From: Roseibium aggregatum IAM 12614
GTDB lineage: Bacteria > Pseudomonadota > Alphaproteobacteria > Rhizobiales > Stappiaceae
DNA length: 64,000 nt
NCBI RefSeq assembly: GCF_000168975.1
Contig: NZ_AAUW01000017.1
Span: 62,001-126,000 of the forward strand
Direction of reading: 5' to 3'
Position numbers and translations under genes: made by a program
Shown: one piece after another, positions 17,402 through 26,085 of the stretch
Position numbering within the stretch: the stretch's first letter is position 1
Layout: the number at the start of each line of letters is the position of its first letter
The notes under the pieces: model-generated
Told to the model about the DNA's origin: nothing
What the model saw: only the letters and a program-made list of their open reading frames with translations
Database searches by the model: none

Positions 17402-19399
17402 TCAGGCTGCCTTTTCCGCCCGGCTGCCGACAATCCGCACAACGTCGGCCATGATGTCGGTGAGCTGGAAGTCCTTGGGTGTATAGACCGCAGCAACCCC
17501 TTGCGCCTTGAGCTGCGCTGCGTCTTCGTCCGGGATAATGCCACCGACCACCACCGGGATATCGTCCGCCCCGGCGGCCCGCAGCCTGTCCATCACATCG
17601 CGCACCAGCGCCAGATGCGAGCCGGAGAGGATCGACAGTCCGATCACGTGAACGTCTTCTTCCACCGCCGCGTTGACGATCTGCGCCGGGGTCAGGCGGA
17701 TGCCTTCATAGACCACTTCCATGCCGCAATCCCGCGCCCTGACGGCAATCTGTTCCGCTCCGTTGGAATGGCCGTCGAGGCCCGGTTTGCCGACCAGAAA
17801 CTTCAGCCTGCGGCCGAGTTTCTTTGAAACCGCCTCCACGTCCGAGCGAATGTCGGCCAAGGTGCCGGCATTGTCCCTAACGGCCTGACCGACACCGGTT
17901 GGCGCGCGGTATTCGCCAAAGACCTCGCGCAGGGTCCGGCCCCACTCGCCCGTCGTCGCCCCGGCCCTGGCCGCGGCAATGGAGGGTTCCATGATGTTCC
18001 GGCCTTCCTGGGCTGCTGATTTCAAGTCCGCCAGCGCAGCTTCGACAGCAGCTTGATCGCGCGCCTCGCGCCAGGCCTTGACCTTCTCGACAGCCTCTTC
18101 CTCGACATGCTCGGAAACGGTCAGGATGCCGCCGTCTTCTCCGGCAGCCAGCGGCGAAGGCTCGCTGTCCGTCCAGCGGTTCACGCCGACCACCACCTGT
18201 TCGCCGCCCTCGATGGCAGCAAGACGTGCGGAGTTGGATTCCACAAGCTGGCGCTTCATGTAGCTGCTATCGACCGCAGCAACTGCGCCGCCCATGGCAT
18301 CGATCCGGGCAAGCTCTTCTCGGGCCTGCGCCTTCAGTTCCTCCACCTTCCGGGTGATTTCAGCCGACCCGTCGAAGATATCCGCATATTCCAGAAGGTC
18401 CGTCTCATAGGCGACGATCTGCTGCATCCGCAGCGACCATTGCTGATCGAACGGCCGCGGCAGGCCCAGCGCCTCGTTCCAGGCGGGAAGCTGCACGGCA
18501 CGTGCACGCGCGTTCTTGGACAAGACCACCGCCAGCATCTCGATCAGGATACGGTAGACGTTGTTTTCCGGCTGCGGCTCGGTCAGGCCAAGGCTGTTGA
18601 CCTGAACCCCGTAGCGGAAGCGGCGATAGCGCTCGTCCTCGACGCCGTAACGCTCCAGGCAGATCTCGTCCCACAGTTCGGTGAAGGCGCGCATCTTGCA
18701 CATCTCGGTGATGAACCGCATGCCCGCGTTGACAAAAAAGGAAATACGCCCGACCGCCTTCGGGAAATCCTCCTCGGGAATCGCGCCGCTCGCCTTGATG
18801 GAATCCAGAATGGCCACAGCCGTCGCCAGCGCGAAGGAAAGTTCCTGGACCGGCGTCGCGCCTGCTTCCTGCAAATGATAGGAGCAGACGTTCATCGGGT
18901 TCCATTTGGGCATGTTGGAATAGGTCCAGGCGATCACATCGGTCGTCAGCCTGAGCGACGGTGCCGGCGGGAACACGTAGGTGCCCCGGGACAGATATTC
19001 CTTGATGATGTCGTTCTGGGTCGTGCCGGACAGAAGGCTGCGATCAGCGCCCTGTTCGTCGGCAGCGGCAATATAGAGCGACAGCAGCCAGGGCGCGGTC
19101 GCATTGATCGTCATGGAGGTGTTCATCCGCTCCAGCGGAATGTCCTGAAACAGGGTGCGCATGTCGCCCAGATGAGCCACCGGCACTCCGACCTTGCCCA
19201 CTTCGCCGCGCGCCAGGGCATCGTCCGGGTCATATCCGGTCTGAGTCGGCAGGTCGAACGCGACGGACAGGCCGGTCTGACCCTTGGCAAGATTGCCACG
19301 GTACAGCTTGTTCGATTCGGCCGCTGTGGAGTGGCCCGCATAGGTCCGGAATATCCACGGACGATCCTTCTCCGGCCGGCTCTCACCCGATGCACTCAT
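17402..19399 (-). CDS. ecm: Ethylmalonyl-CoA mutase (B12-dependent)
   Basis: A 665-residue single-chain acyl-CoA mutase that isomerises (2R)-ethylmalonyl-CoA to methylsuccinyl-CoA in the ethylmalonyl-CoA pathway. The N-terminal TIM barrel begins with RPWIFRTYAGHSTA and has GQTGLSVAFDLPTQTGYD and MNVCSYHLQEAGA. The C-terminal cobalamin domain has KPGLDGHSNGAEQ (the DxHxxG-type lower-ligand motif) and VVVGGIIPDED. Length and sequence fit Ecm (MeaA type) rather than the two-subunit methylmalonyl-CoA mutase. GGAGG abuts the ATG at 19408, so I favour the ATG at 19399, nine bases downstream. It is divergent from ccr, the preceding pathway enzyme. Confidence 0.93.
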   Translation of the reverse strand: MSASGESRPEKDRPWIFRTYAGHSTAAESNKLYRGNLAKGQTGLSVAFDLPTQTGYDPDDALARGEVGKVGVPVAHLGDMRTLFQDIPLERMNTSMTINATAPWLLSLYIAAADEQGADRSLLSGTTQNDIIKEYLSRGTYVFPPAPSLRLTTDVIAWTYSNMPKWNPMNVCSYHLQEAGATPVQELSFALATAVAILDSIKASGAIPEEDFPKAVGRISFFVNAGMRFITEMCKMRAFTELWDEICLERYGVEDERYRRFRYGVQVNSLGLTEPQPENNVYRILIEMLAVVLSKNARARAVQLPAWNEALGLPRPFDQQWSLRMQQIVAYETDLLEYADIFDGSAEITRKVEELKAQAREELARIDAMGGAVAAVDSSYMKRQLVESNSARLAAIEGGEQVVVGVNRWTDSEPSPLAAGEDGGILTVSEHVEEEAVEKVKAWREARDQAAVEAALADLKSAAQEGRNIMEPSIAAARAGATTGEWGRTLREVFGEYRAPTGVGQAVRDNAGTLADIRSDVEAVSKKLGRRLKFLVGKPGLDGHSNGAEQIAVRARDCGMEVVYEGIRLTPAQIVNAAVEEDVHVIGLSILSGSHLALVRDVMDRLRAAGADDIPVVVGGIIPDEDAAQLKAQGVAAVYTPKDFQLTDIMADVVRIVGSRAEKAA

Positions 19400-19520
19400 G
19401 CCACTCATCCTCCTAAGGCGTTCTGCTGCCTGTTTTTTCTTGATTTCGCAGCACCGCGTCAGCCTGTTTCTCCCGAACAGTCGGCAGTGTGCCGGAGTTT
19501 ACGCGACTGCGAAACCCCAA

Positions 19521-19642
19521 TGTGCAATGCAAAATATGCTTGGCATCAAAACGCAAGTTAAGCAATAGTCGTATAGAACGGTGATTGTTTTTGAACAATA
19601 GTTGCGCAAAATCGGGTATTTGCCCGATTACGCCTTGTGCAA
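19521..19642. promoter_or_regulatory. Repeated TTGYGCAA-like boxes between ecm and ccr
   Basis: The divergent intergenic region carries TTGCGCAA (19602-19609), TTGTGCAA (19635-19642) and a partial copy TGTGCAA (19521-19527), plus an inverted repeat ATCGGG/CCCGAT (19611-19616 and 19623-19628) between the first two. They resemble the TTTGCAAA-type sites described for short-chain acyl-CoA regulators of alphaproteobacteria; regulator identity is inference. Confidence 0.4.
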
Positions 19643-19684
19643 ATGCGAAATTCTGAGGCCCAAAAGAAGCCCTGGGAGGGGAGA

Positions 19685-20980
19685 ATGACAGCGACCGCGG
19701 AAGCCAATGACAACCAAACGCGAGAGGGCGCGCCGGTGAAAGATCTTTATGAAATCGGAGAGATCCCGCCGCTCGGACACGTTCCCAAAAACATGTATGC
19801 CTGGACGATCCGCCGCGAGCGACACGGCCCGCCGGAAGACGCCATGAAGCTGGAAGTCGTGCCGACCTGGGAACTGGACAGCCAAGAGGTTCTGGTCCTG
19901 GTGATGGCCGCCGGCGTCAACTACAACGGCATCTGGGCAGGCCTCGGCCAGCCGATCAGCCCGTTCGACGGGCACGGCGCCGCCTACCACATTGCCGGTT
20001 CCGATGCGTCCGGCATCGTCTGGGCTGTTGGTGACAAGGTCAAGCGCTGGAAAGTCGGCGACGAAGTCGTGGTTCATTGTAACCAGGACGACGGCGACGA
20101 CGAGGAATGCAACGGCGGCGACCCGATGTTCTCGACCTCCCAGAGAATCTGGGGCTACGAGACGCCGGACGGATCTTTCTCGCAGTTCACCCGCGTTCAG
20201 GCCCAGCAGCTCATGCCCCGGCCGAAGCATCTGACCTGGGAAGAAAGCGCCTGCTACACGCTGACGCTCGCAACCGCCTACCGCATGCTGTTCGGCCACC
20301 ATCCGCATGAGCTGAAGCCGGGCCAGAACGTGCTCGTCTGGGGCGCTTCCGGCGGTCTCGGTTCCTATGCCATCCAGTTGATCACCGCAGCGGGCGCCAA
20401 TGCCATCGGCGTCATTTCCGACGAAGACAAGCGCCAGTTTGTCATGGACCTCGGCGCCAAGGGCGTGATCAACCGCAAGGACTTCAAGTGCTGGGGCCAG
20501 TTGCCCAAGGTCGGATCGCCCGAATATGCGGACTGGTTCGCCGAAGCGCGCAAATTCGGCAAGGCGATCTGGGACATCACCGGCAAGGGCAACAACGTCG
20601 ACATCGTCTTCGAACACCCTGGCGAGGCAACCTTCCCGGTCTCGGCTCTCGTGTGCAAGAAGGGCGGCATGGTCGTCATTTGCGCCGGCACCTCCGGCTT
20701 CAACTGCACCTTCGACGTCCGTTACATGTGGATGCATCAGAAGCGTCTTCAGGGGTCGCACTTCGCCCATCTGAAGCAGGCCTCGGCCGCCAACAAGCTG
20801 ATGATCGAACGGCGCATCGACCCCTATATGTCCGAGGTCTTCCCCTGGGATCAGATCCCGAAGGCCCATACCAAGATGTGGAAGAACCAGCACGCGCCGG
20901 GCAACATGTCCGTCCTGGTCTGCGCGCCGACCACCGGTCTGCGCACCTATGAGGACGTTCTGGAAGCATCCACCCGCTGA
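19685..20980 (+). CDS. ccr: Crotonyl-CoA carboxylase/reductase
   Basis: A 431-residue medium-chain reductase that reduces and carboxylates crotonyl-CoA to (2S)-ethylmalonyl-CoA with NADPH and CO2, the key step of the ethylmalonyl-CoA pathway for acetate and C2 assimilation. Seen are GVNYNGIWAGLG, the subfamily insert VVHCNQDDGDDEE, the Rossmann motif VWGASGGLGSYA and FNCTFDVRYMWMHQKR. The long N-terminus and insert set it apart from ordinary quinone reductases. I chose the ATG at 19685 because GGGAGGGGA lies just upstream; an in-frame ATG at 19637 lies earlier without such a site. A strong terminator follows at 21080. Confidence 0.96.
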   Translation: MTATAEANDNQTREGAPVKDLYEIGEIPPLGHVPKNMYAWTIRRERHGPPEDAMKLEVVPTWELDSQEVLVLVMAAGVNYNGIWAGLGQPISPFDGHGAAYHIAGSDASGIVWAVGDKVKRWKVGDEVVVHCNQDDGDDEECNGGDPMFSTSQRIWGYETPDGSFSQFTRVQAQQLMPRPKHLTWEESACYTLTLATAYRMLFGHHPHELKPGQNVLVWGASGGLGSYAIQLITAAGANAIGVISDEDKRQFVMDLGAKGVINRKDFKCWGQLPKVGSPEYADWFAEARKFGKAIWDITGKGNNVDIVFEHPGEATFPVSALVCKKGGMVVICAGTSGFNCTFDVRYMWMHQKRLQGSHFAHLKQASAANKLMIERRIDPYMSEVFPWDQIPKAHTKMWKNQHAPGNMSVLVCAPTTGLRTYEDVLEASTR

Positions 20981-21079
20981 ACCGGTACCGCCGCCTTCGG
21001 GTCATGCCCTCAAGGCGGCGGGCTGAACGAGCTCCCTGAAAGGCTGGGGGTTTCAAGCCTCGTAAGCCTGATACAGCCT

Positions 21080-21117
21080 GACCAGTCCGTGTTTCATGGA
21101 CTGGTCTTTTCTTTTTT
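21080..21117 (+). terminator. Intrinsic terminator of ccr
   Basis: GACCAGTCC (21080-21088) pairs perfectly with GGACTGGTC (21098-21106), followed by a T-rich run to 21117. A further GC-rich inverted repeat without T-run (CCGCCGCCTT with AAGGCGGCGG) lies just after the ccr stop, around 20988-21020. Confidence 0.88.
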
Positions 21118-21118
21118 G

Positions 21119-21793
21119 TCACCCGGCTGTGGCAACCCAGCCCCTGAAGGTGAAGGCCGCATAGAAGGTTTCGACGTCGGCAAATCCGGCCTGCCTCAGC
21201 AAATCCGCGTCCTGCTCGGGCGTCAGCACCGGCAATCGCTCCTTCATTGCGGTCAAGCCGTTTTCCGTGAGGGAGCGGGAACCACCGGATTCGGCGGAAA
21301 ATGCCGCATATCTTGCCAGCCACCTGTCCTTGCCCTCTGGGTCGGTCGGGAAGCTGTGATGAACCGCGACGAAGGCCGCGCCCGGCCTCAAGCGGCGCCG
21401 GATCCCGGAAAGCGTCTTCAACCGCTCCTCCCGTGACAGAAAATGAAGCGTCAGCAGACAGGTTGCCCCGTCGAAGAACGTGTCGGGCGCATCATCAATG
21501 TACCCCTCCAGAAAGCTCACCCGCGCCCCAAGAGGGCCAAGATGATCCCGCGCCTTTTCCAGCATGTCTGCCGACGGGTCGACGCCAAGGAAACGCCAGT
21601 CCGGCTGCATCCGGGCGAAAGTCTTCAGTTCCACGCCGCCACCGGCACCAAGCACGAGGATTGTCCCGTCCGAAGGCGCCCGCTCCGCCAGCAGCAACCC
21701 CGCCATCGTGTGCATGTCGGCAAGCCCTGGCACGAGCCTTGCCGTTCTTTCCGCATATCCGGCGGTGGATGCGGCTCCGGAAAACAGGGACAT
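21119..21793 (-). CDS. SAM-dependent class I methyltransferase
   Basis: A 224-residue soluble Rossmann-fold methyltransferase. The SAM-binding glycine motif is VLGAGGGVE (about residue 46), with the acidic post-motif FLGVDPSADML (about residue 66) and LLTLHFL as motif IV region. The substrate cannot be told. I prefer the ATG at 21793 with GAGAAAGG upstream over a start 8 codons earlier. It stands alone, convergent with ccr. Confidence 0.82.
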   Translation of the reverse strand: MSLFSGAASTAGYAERTARLVPGLADMHTMAGLLLAERAPSDGTILVLGAGGGVELKTFARMQPDWRFLGVDPSADMLEKARDHLGPLGARVSFLEGYIDDAPDTFFDGATCLLTLHFLSREERLKTLSGIRRRLRPGAAFVAVHHSFPTDPEGKDRWLARYAAFSAESGGSRSLTENGLTAMKERLPVLTPEQDADLLRQAGFADVETFYAAFTFRGWVATAG

Positions 21794-22087
21794 GGGCACC
21801 TTTCTCAAGCAATACACAGCCAGGCGGCCCCATCCATATCAAGAGGCCGTCAACATCATGTTACTTTATATGTAACTTGAAAATCTGCATTCAAGAAACC
21901 TGTCCGAGATTTTCCTGTCCCTCCTGCATCGCCCCTGGTTGAAGGGCTTGTGCACCGGTTTCAGAAGACCCGCGCCGCAATTCTGCTCAACTGTCGTCCC
22001 ATCACCTTCCCAAGTGGGGCGAATCATGTGCCTCACTGAATTTCCTTGATCCTGAGCGGGAGCTTCAACAGCGTGGCTGACAAACCG

Positions 22088-22609
22088 ATGGTCCATCGAT
22101 CCCTCAAACTCGCCCTTGCCGGCGCGCTGCTGCTCTCGGTCGCGGCCTGCATGGGAGATCGCATGCAGACGCCGCCCTTCTACGAGGACATGGCGCGTGT
22201 CGACGGTGTGGTGGATGCGGCAACGGCCGTGCAGATGATCTCGCAGTACCGGACCAACAACGGGCTGTCGCCTGTGATTGCAGATCCGCAGCTGAACTCG
22301 ATTGCCAAGTCACAGGCCGACGCCATGGCAGCAGCCGGAAACGTGCAAGCCTCGCTTGCCCCGAACCAGCAACTGGCAACCCGCATGGCATCCATCGGCG
22401 AGCCTAAGACGGCCGCCGCCGAAAACGTCAGCGCCGGATACAGAACCTTCGCCGAAGCCTTTTCCGGCTGGCGGGAAAGCCCCAAGCACAATCAGGTTCT
22501 GCTGACAAAGGACGCCACCCGGCTCGGCATCGCGACGGCTTATGCGCCCAATGCCAAGCACAAGGTGTTCTGGTCACTGGTCATGGCCGCGCCGAAACCG
22601 GCGCAATAA
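22088..22609 (+). CDS. CAP-domain (SCP/PR1-like) lipoprotein
   Basis: A 173-residue exported protein. The N-terminus is a lipoprotein signal (LALAGALLLSVAAC; lipobox Cys at about residue 21). The rest is a CAP domain: MISQYRTNNGLSPVIADPQL, AENVSAGYRTFAEAFSGWRESPKHNQVLL and the final FWSLVMAAP strand. CAP proteins are secreted or envelope-anchored with varied, often unknown roles. The start is uncertain: a GTG at 22073 with GGGAG ten bases upstream is an alternative and adds five residues. Confidence 0.8.
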   Translation: MVHRSLKLALAGALLLSVAACMGDRMQTPPFYEDMARVDGVVDAATAVQMISQYRTNNGLSPVIADPQLNSIAKSQADAMAAAGNVQASLAPNQQLATRMASIGEPKTAAAENVSAGYRTFAEAFSGWRESPKHNQVLLTKDATRLGIATAYAPNAKHKVFWSLVMAAPKPAQ

Positions 22610-22618
22610 CACCTGACC

Positions 22619-23188
22619 TCAATAAACGCGGTGTTCGAAATACCGCTGCGGATAGCCCGGGTAGGAATCCCAGTACGGCCGGATGATGATTGGCTGCGGC
22701 GGCGCGACCACCACAGGCGGCGCGTCATAAACCGGCCCCGGAGCATAGACGGGGCCCGGCTCCACCGGCGGCGCGTACGGAGGATCGTAGGGCGGATCAC
22801 CCTTGTAGACCGGCCCGCCCCGATAGGCAGGCCCTTCCGCATAGATCGGGTAATCCCGGTAGTAGCGCTGCACACCCAGGTTGATCCCCGCGCTCGGGAT
22901 CGGCCGGCCGTAATAGATGCCTTCGCCGCCATAGCTGAGATATTTGCCCGAAACCCACCCCTTGACGTTGGTAAAGGCGGCATCGCACCAGCCGAAGTCG
23001 GCCGTACACCCGAAAATGGTGACGCCGCCTCCGCGCGGCACGGTGGCAATGACCGGATAATTGGTTCCAGGTCCGGCACGCATGTTGAGATTGGCCGTCG
23101 TATAGGCAATCGCCGGCCGTGATTGCGCGCCCGCCGGCAGCGCCATCATCACGATCGCGGCAAGCGCCAGCGAAAAGCGGATCAACAT
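22619..23188 (-). CDS. Exported SH3-domain protein with Pro/Tyr-rich tail
   Basis: A 189-residue protein with an N-terminal signal peptide (cleavage near AGA-QS, residue 22), one bacterial SH3 domain (about 27-90: LNMRAGPGTNYPVIATVPRG, then GWCDAAF and GWVSGKYL) and a tail of about 85 residues dominated by Pro, Tyr and Gly. SH3b domains usually bind peptidoglycan or cell-wall peptides, so an envelope role is likely. GGAG precedes the start. It converges on the CAP lipoprotein gene. Confidence 0.8.
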   Translation of the reverse strand: MLIRFSLALAAIVMMALPAGAQSRPAIAYTTANLNMRAGPGTNYPVIATVPRGGGVTIFGCTADFGWCDAAFTNVKGWVSGKYLSYGGEGIYYGRPIPSAGINLGVQRYYRDYPIYAEGPAYRGGPVYKGDPPYDPPYAPPVEPGPVYAPGPVYDAPPVVVAPPQPIIIRPYWDSYPGYPQRYFEHRVY

Positions 23189-23388
23189 GTTCGAAACTCC
23201 AAAGTTCTGCGCCCCGACGCTTTCAAGAAGCGGCTAGCATCATGGCAAAAGTATAGCGCGGCAGGCATCTCGCATCCTTCTCACGCCAAATCGTGCCCGC
23301 GCCAGCTTGTGTCCAGCTTGCGTCCGATTTGCCTTGGGCCGGCATTTCAGGCTTGATAGGCGCACAAACAGCCGGGGGGCTTTGTGAA

Positions 23389-23880
23389 ATGAAACGAATT
23401 CGACCTGTTGGGCCTGCCGTGGTGCTGGCAGCGCTATGGCTTGGCGTAACCACGCCTCAGGCTGCGGCCTTCGACGCACATGCCGGCTATTACTACCCGC
23501 AAGTCCAGACCGAGGAGGTCTATGTCTCGGCGCTGGAGCTTGCCCCGGACACCAGCAAACGGTCGCGTGCAGCCTTCGTCAGCGGCCTCGCCTCCCAAAA
23601 CGCCAAGCTGGGATATCCGCCCGGATATCATTTGTTCGCCAAGGGCACCGACCTGGAAAAGCTGATTATCGTGGCAACGGGAGACGAGCGCTACGACACG
23701 CTCTTCAGGCTGCGGGCCCTGCTTGCCTCGCTCACCTCCATGGCCCGAACGACCGAGCTGTTCGCACAGTCGAAGCAGCCGCAGGAGCTGAACTTCCTCG
23801 ATCTGTGCAAGCTGATCGGTTTTACCCTGGTCACGGTCAGCAACGGCAAGGACGTGACGCACCAGATCAAGGTGCGCTGA
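23389..23880 (+). CDS. Hypothetical exported protein
   Basis: A 163-residue protein I do not recognise. It has a basic N-terminus and a hydrophobic signal sequence (VVLAALWLGVTTPQAAAFDA, cleavage about residue 27), then a mainly alpha/beta soluble domain including YPPGYHLFAKGTDLEKLIIVATGDERYDTLFRLR. The start ATG has GGGGGG about 10 bases upstream. The frame stays open further upstream, but only this ATG gives a signal peptide. Confidence 0.6.
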   Translation: MKRIRPVGPAVVLAALWLGVTTPQAAAFDAHAGYYYPQVQTEEVYVSALELAPDTSKRSRAAFVSGLASQNAKLGYPPGYHLFAKGTDLEKLIIVATGDERYDTLFRLRALLASLTSMARTTELFAQSKQPQELNFLDLCKLIGFTLVTVSNGKDVTHQIKVR

Positions 23881-23902
23881 CGCAAACCCGTCCGGACGGC
23901 CG

Positions 23903-24634
23903 TCAGCGTTTCAGCGTGCCGTTCAGCCAGTCGCGGTATTGCGATTTCGTCCCGAAAAACGCGTTCCGGTCGACATCGCCCTTGACGCCCGGCACCCGAC
24001 CCTCGGCCGTATACTGCCAGAACACCCAATCGTCGCGCTGCTCATAGATGTTGTTCGGGAAACTGGCGACCGAGCGCAGCCAGAACTGCTCGTTCTTGAG
24101 CGCGCCAACCAGCCTGTCGCGGTGGAAGTCGACGGAGGAATAGATCACCGGGCGCTTGCCGTAGTGCCTTTCCATTTCGTCGAGGAAAATCTTCATGTCC
24201 CGCAGGATTTGCGGACGTTCCGGCCGTTCCCGGCAGGTCTTGGAATGGGCGTTCCATTCCATGTCGAGCACGAGCGGCAGGGCTTGCGGATCAACGGGAA
24301 CGATTTCCTTCACCCAGGAAATCTGTTCTTCGACCGGACGGCAGAAATAATAGAAGTGGTAGGCCCCGCGCGGCATGCCCGCCTGGCGCGCGGCCACCCA
24401 GTTGTCGACAAAGCGCGGGTCGACGTGGTCGCCCCCTTCCGTCGCCTTGATCCAGGCAAAGGCGACACCGCCCTGCTTGGCCGCTGCCCAGTCGATATCG
24501 CCCTGCCAGCGCGACACGTCAATGCCGTGCACGGCGTAGTCTTCTGGCGTTGGATCCGGAAAGTCGTAAGCTGCGCAGGAGCTTAAAAAGATGAACCCGA
24601 AAATGGAACAAAACGATTTCACGATTGCCAGCAC
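23903..24634 (-). CDS. GH25 family lysozyme (muramidase) lipoprotein
   Basis: A 243-residue protein with a short signal ending in a lipobox (FIFLSSC, Cys about residue 20) and a glycoside hydrolase family 25 domain. Diagnostic segments are VHGIDVSRWQGDIDW (about 35-49), AFAWIKATEG, the catalytic LVLDMEWN (DxE, about residue 121) and WVFWQYTAEG near the end. GH25 enzymes cleave the peptidoglycan glycan chain; here it is probably an envelope-remodelling enzyme. A GTG start at 24634 with GAGG 5 bases upstream fits best. Confidence 0.9.
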   Translation of the reverse strand: MLAIVKSFCSIFGFIFLSSCAAYDFPDPTPEDYAVHGIDVSRWQGDIDWAAAKQGGVAFAWIKATEGGDHVDPRFVDNWVAARQAGMPRGAYHFYYFCRPVEEQISWVKEIVPVDPQALPLVLDMEWNAHSKTCRERPERPQILRDMKIFLDEMERHYGKRPVIYSSVDFHRDRLVGALKNEQFWLRSVASFPNNIYEQRDDWVFWQYTAEGRVPGVKGDVDRNAFFGTKSQYRDWLNGTLKR

Positions 24635-24815
24635 AGCGTCCTCGGCAGGGTTAAGAAAGGCTTTAAGTCACCGCACAAAATGCCCGGGATTTCCTAACGG
24701 AGCGTAGACGAATTCACGATTTCTCCGCATAAACACGTATCTGTTACCGTGCAGGCAATCCGAATAGGGCGGGATTGCGGCGGATCAAAGACATCCGGCC
24801 CGCTTACCCCAATCT

Positions 24816-26015
24816 ATGAGCATGGAAATTGCGACCACACTGATCGCCATTGGCGTCCTTCTGCTGCTCGGCATGCTGGCCGACGAAATCGGCCACAGGA
24901 CGCAGATGCCCCGTGTCACCCTGCTGATTCTGTGCGGACTGGCCGCCGGCCCGGCCTTTCTGGATCTCCTTCCCGAAAACCTGACGCAGCTTTACGAGAT
25001 CCTGACCGTTCTGGCCCTGTCGATGGTTGCCTTCGTACTTGGCGGCAAACTGTCCAGGGTTCATCTGCAGGACAGCGGCAGAGCCGTCACGGTCGTCTCG
25101 GCCTCCGCTGTCGTTTCCACGGCGGTCATTGTCTTGGCAGGCCTCGCCCTGCTCGGCTTTCCGCTGGAACTGGCACTGATTCTGGCTGCACTGGCCACAG
25201 CAACAGATCCCGCTGCCACCAGTGACGTCATCCGCCAGTACCGCGCCAGGGGGCCCTTCACCACCATTCTGTCCGGCATCGTCGCCCTGGATGATATCTG
25301 GGGCATTCTGGTGTTCGCGTTCTGCCTCATGGGCGCCCAGGCGCTCTTGGGCGGCGACGGCTCGGGCGCTTTGCTGCATGCCGTTTGGGAAATCGCCGGA
25401 TCGCTCCTGCTTGGGGCCGTTGTCGGGCTTCCCGCAGGCTATCTGTCTGGCCGTCTGCAGCCGGGCGATCCAACCCTTGCCGAGGCGCTCGGCATCGTGT
25501 TCCTGACCGCAGGTCTGGCGCTCTGGCTCGACCTGTCGTTCCTGCTCGCGGGCATTGCCTGCGGTGCCATGGTGGTCAACACGGGGCGTCACCATACAAG
25601 GCCGTTCTATGAAATCGAACACATCGAATGGCCCTTCATGATCTTCTTTTTCGTGCTCGCCGGTGCGGCGCTTCAACCGGAACTCCTGTTGAAGCTCGGC
25701 CTTCTCGGGGCCGCCTACGTTCTGCTGCGGCTTGCCGGACGCCTTGCCGGAGGCTGGCTGGGCGGCAAGCTCACCGGCGGCGCCGGAACCGACCGAAGTT
25801 ATCTCTTCGGCCTGTCCCTGCTGCCCCAGGCGGGTGTCGCGCTCGGCATGGCCCTGGTCGCCGCCGAGGTGCTGCCTCAGTTTCGGGATGAAATCCTGAC
25901 CGTCGCCATCGGATCGACAATCGTGTTCGAGCTGCTCGGTCCCGCCGCGACCCAGCTCGCGCTGAAACGGGCCGGCGAAACCGGCAAGGCAGCGACGGAC
26001 GATCCGGAGACCTGA
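24816..26015 (+). CDS. Monovalent cation:proton antiporter (CPA2, KefB-like membrane domain)
   Basis: A 399-residue membrane protein with about 12 helices. LGMLADEIGHR (about residue 20), the double-Asp-like region ATATDPAATSDVIRQY (about residue 130) and ALDDIWGILVF (about residue 160) match Na+/H+ exchanger-type family members. There is no C-terminal TrkA-N or regulatory domain. It would exchange Na+ or K+ for protons, which fits a marine setting. Confidence 0.88.
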   Translation: MSMEIATTLIAIGVLLLLGMLADEIGHRTQMPRVTLLILCGLAAGPAFLDLLPENLTQLYEILTVLALSMVAFVLGGKLSRVHLQDSGRAVTVVSASAVVSTAVIVLAGLALLGFPLELALILAALATATDPAATSDVIRQYRARGPFTTILSGIVALDDIWGILVFAFCLMGAQALLGGDGSGALLHAVWEIAGSLLLGAVVGLPAGYLSGRLQPGDPTLAEALGIVFLTAGLALWLDLSFLLAGIACGAMVVNTGRHHTRPFYEIEHIEWPFMIFFFVLAGAALQPELLLKLGLLGAAYVLLRLAGRLAGGWLGGKLTGGAGTDRSYLFGLSLLPQAGVALGMALVAAEVLPQFRDEILTVAIGSTIVFELLGPAATQLALKRAGETGKAATDDPET

Positions 26016-26085
26016 AATCGTTTGCACTCGGCGGCCAAATCCGTATGACTTGGCAAATCCCGCAACAAGCCTTGGCAAATTTCCC

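Noticed and set aside
18053-19561. 502-codon plus-strand frame opposite ecm
   Set aside because: Antisense to a complete mutase with all active-site motifs.
19628-20893. 421-codon minus-strand frame opposite ccr
   Set aside because: Antisense to a complete Ccr; no motif.
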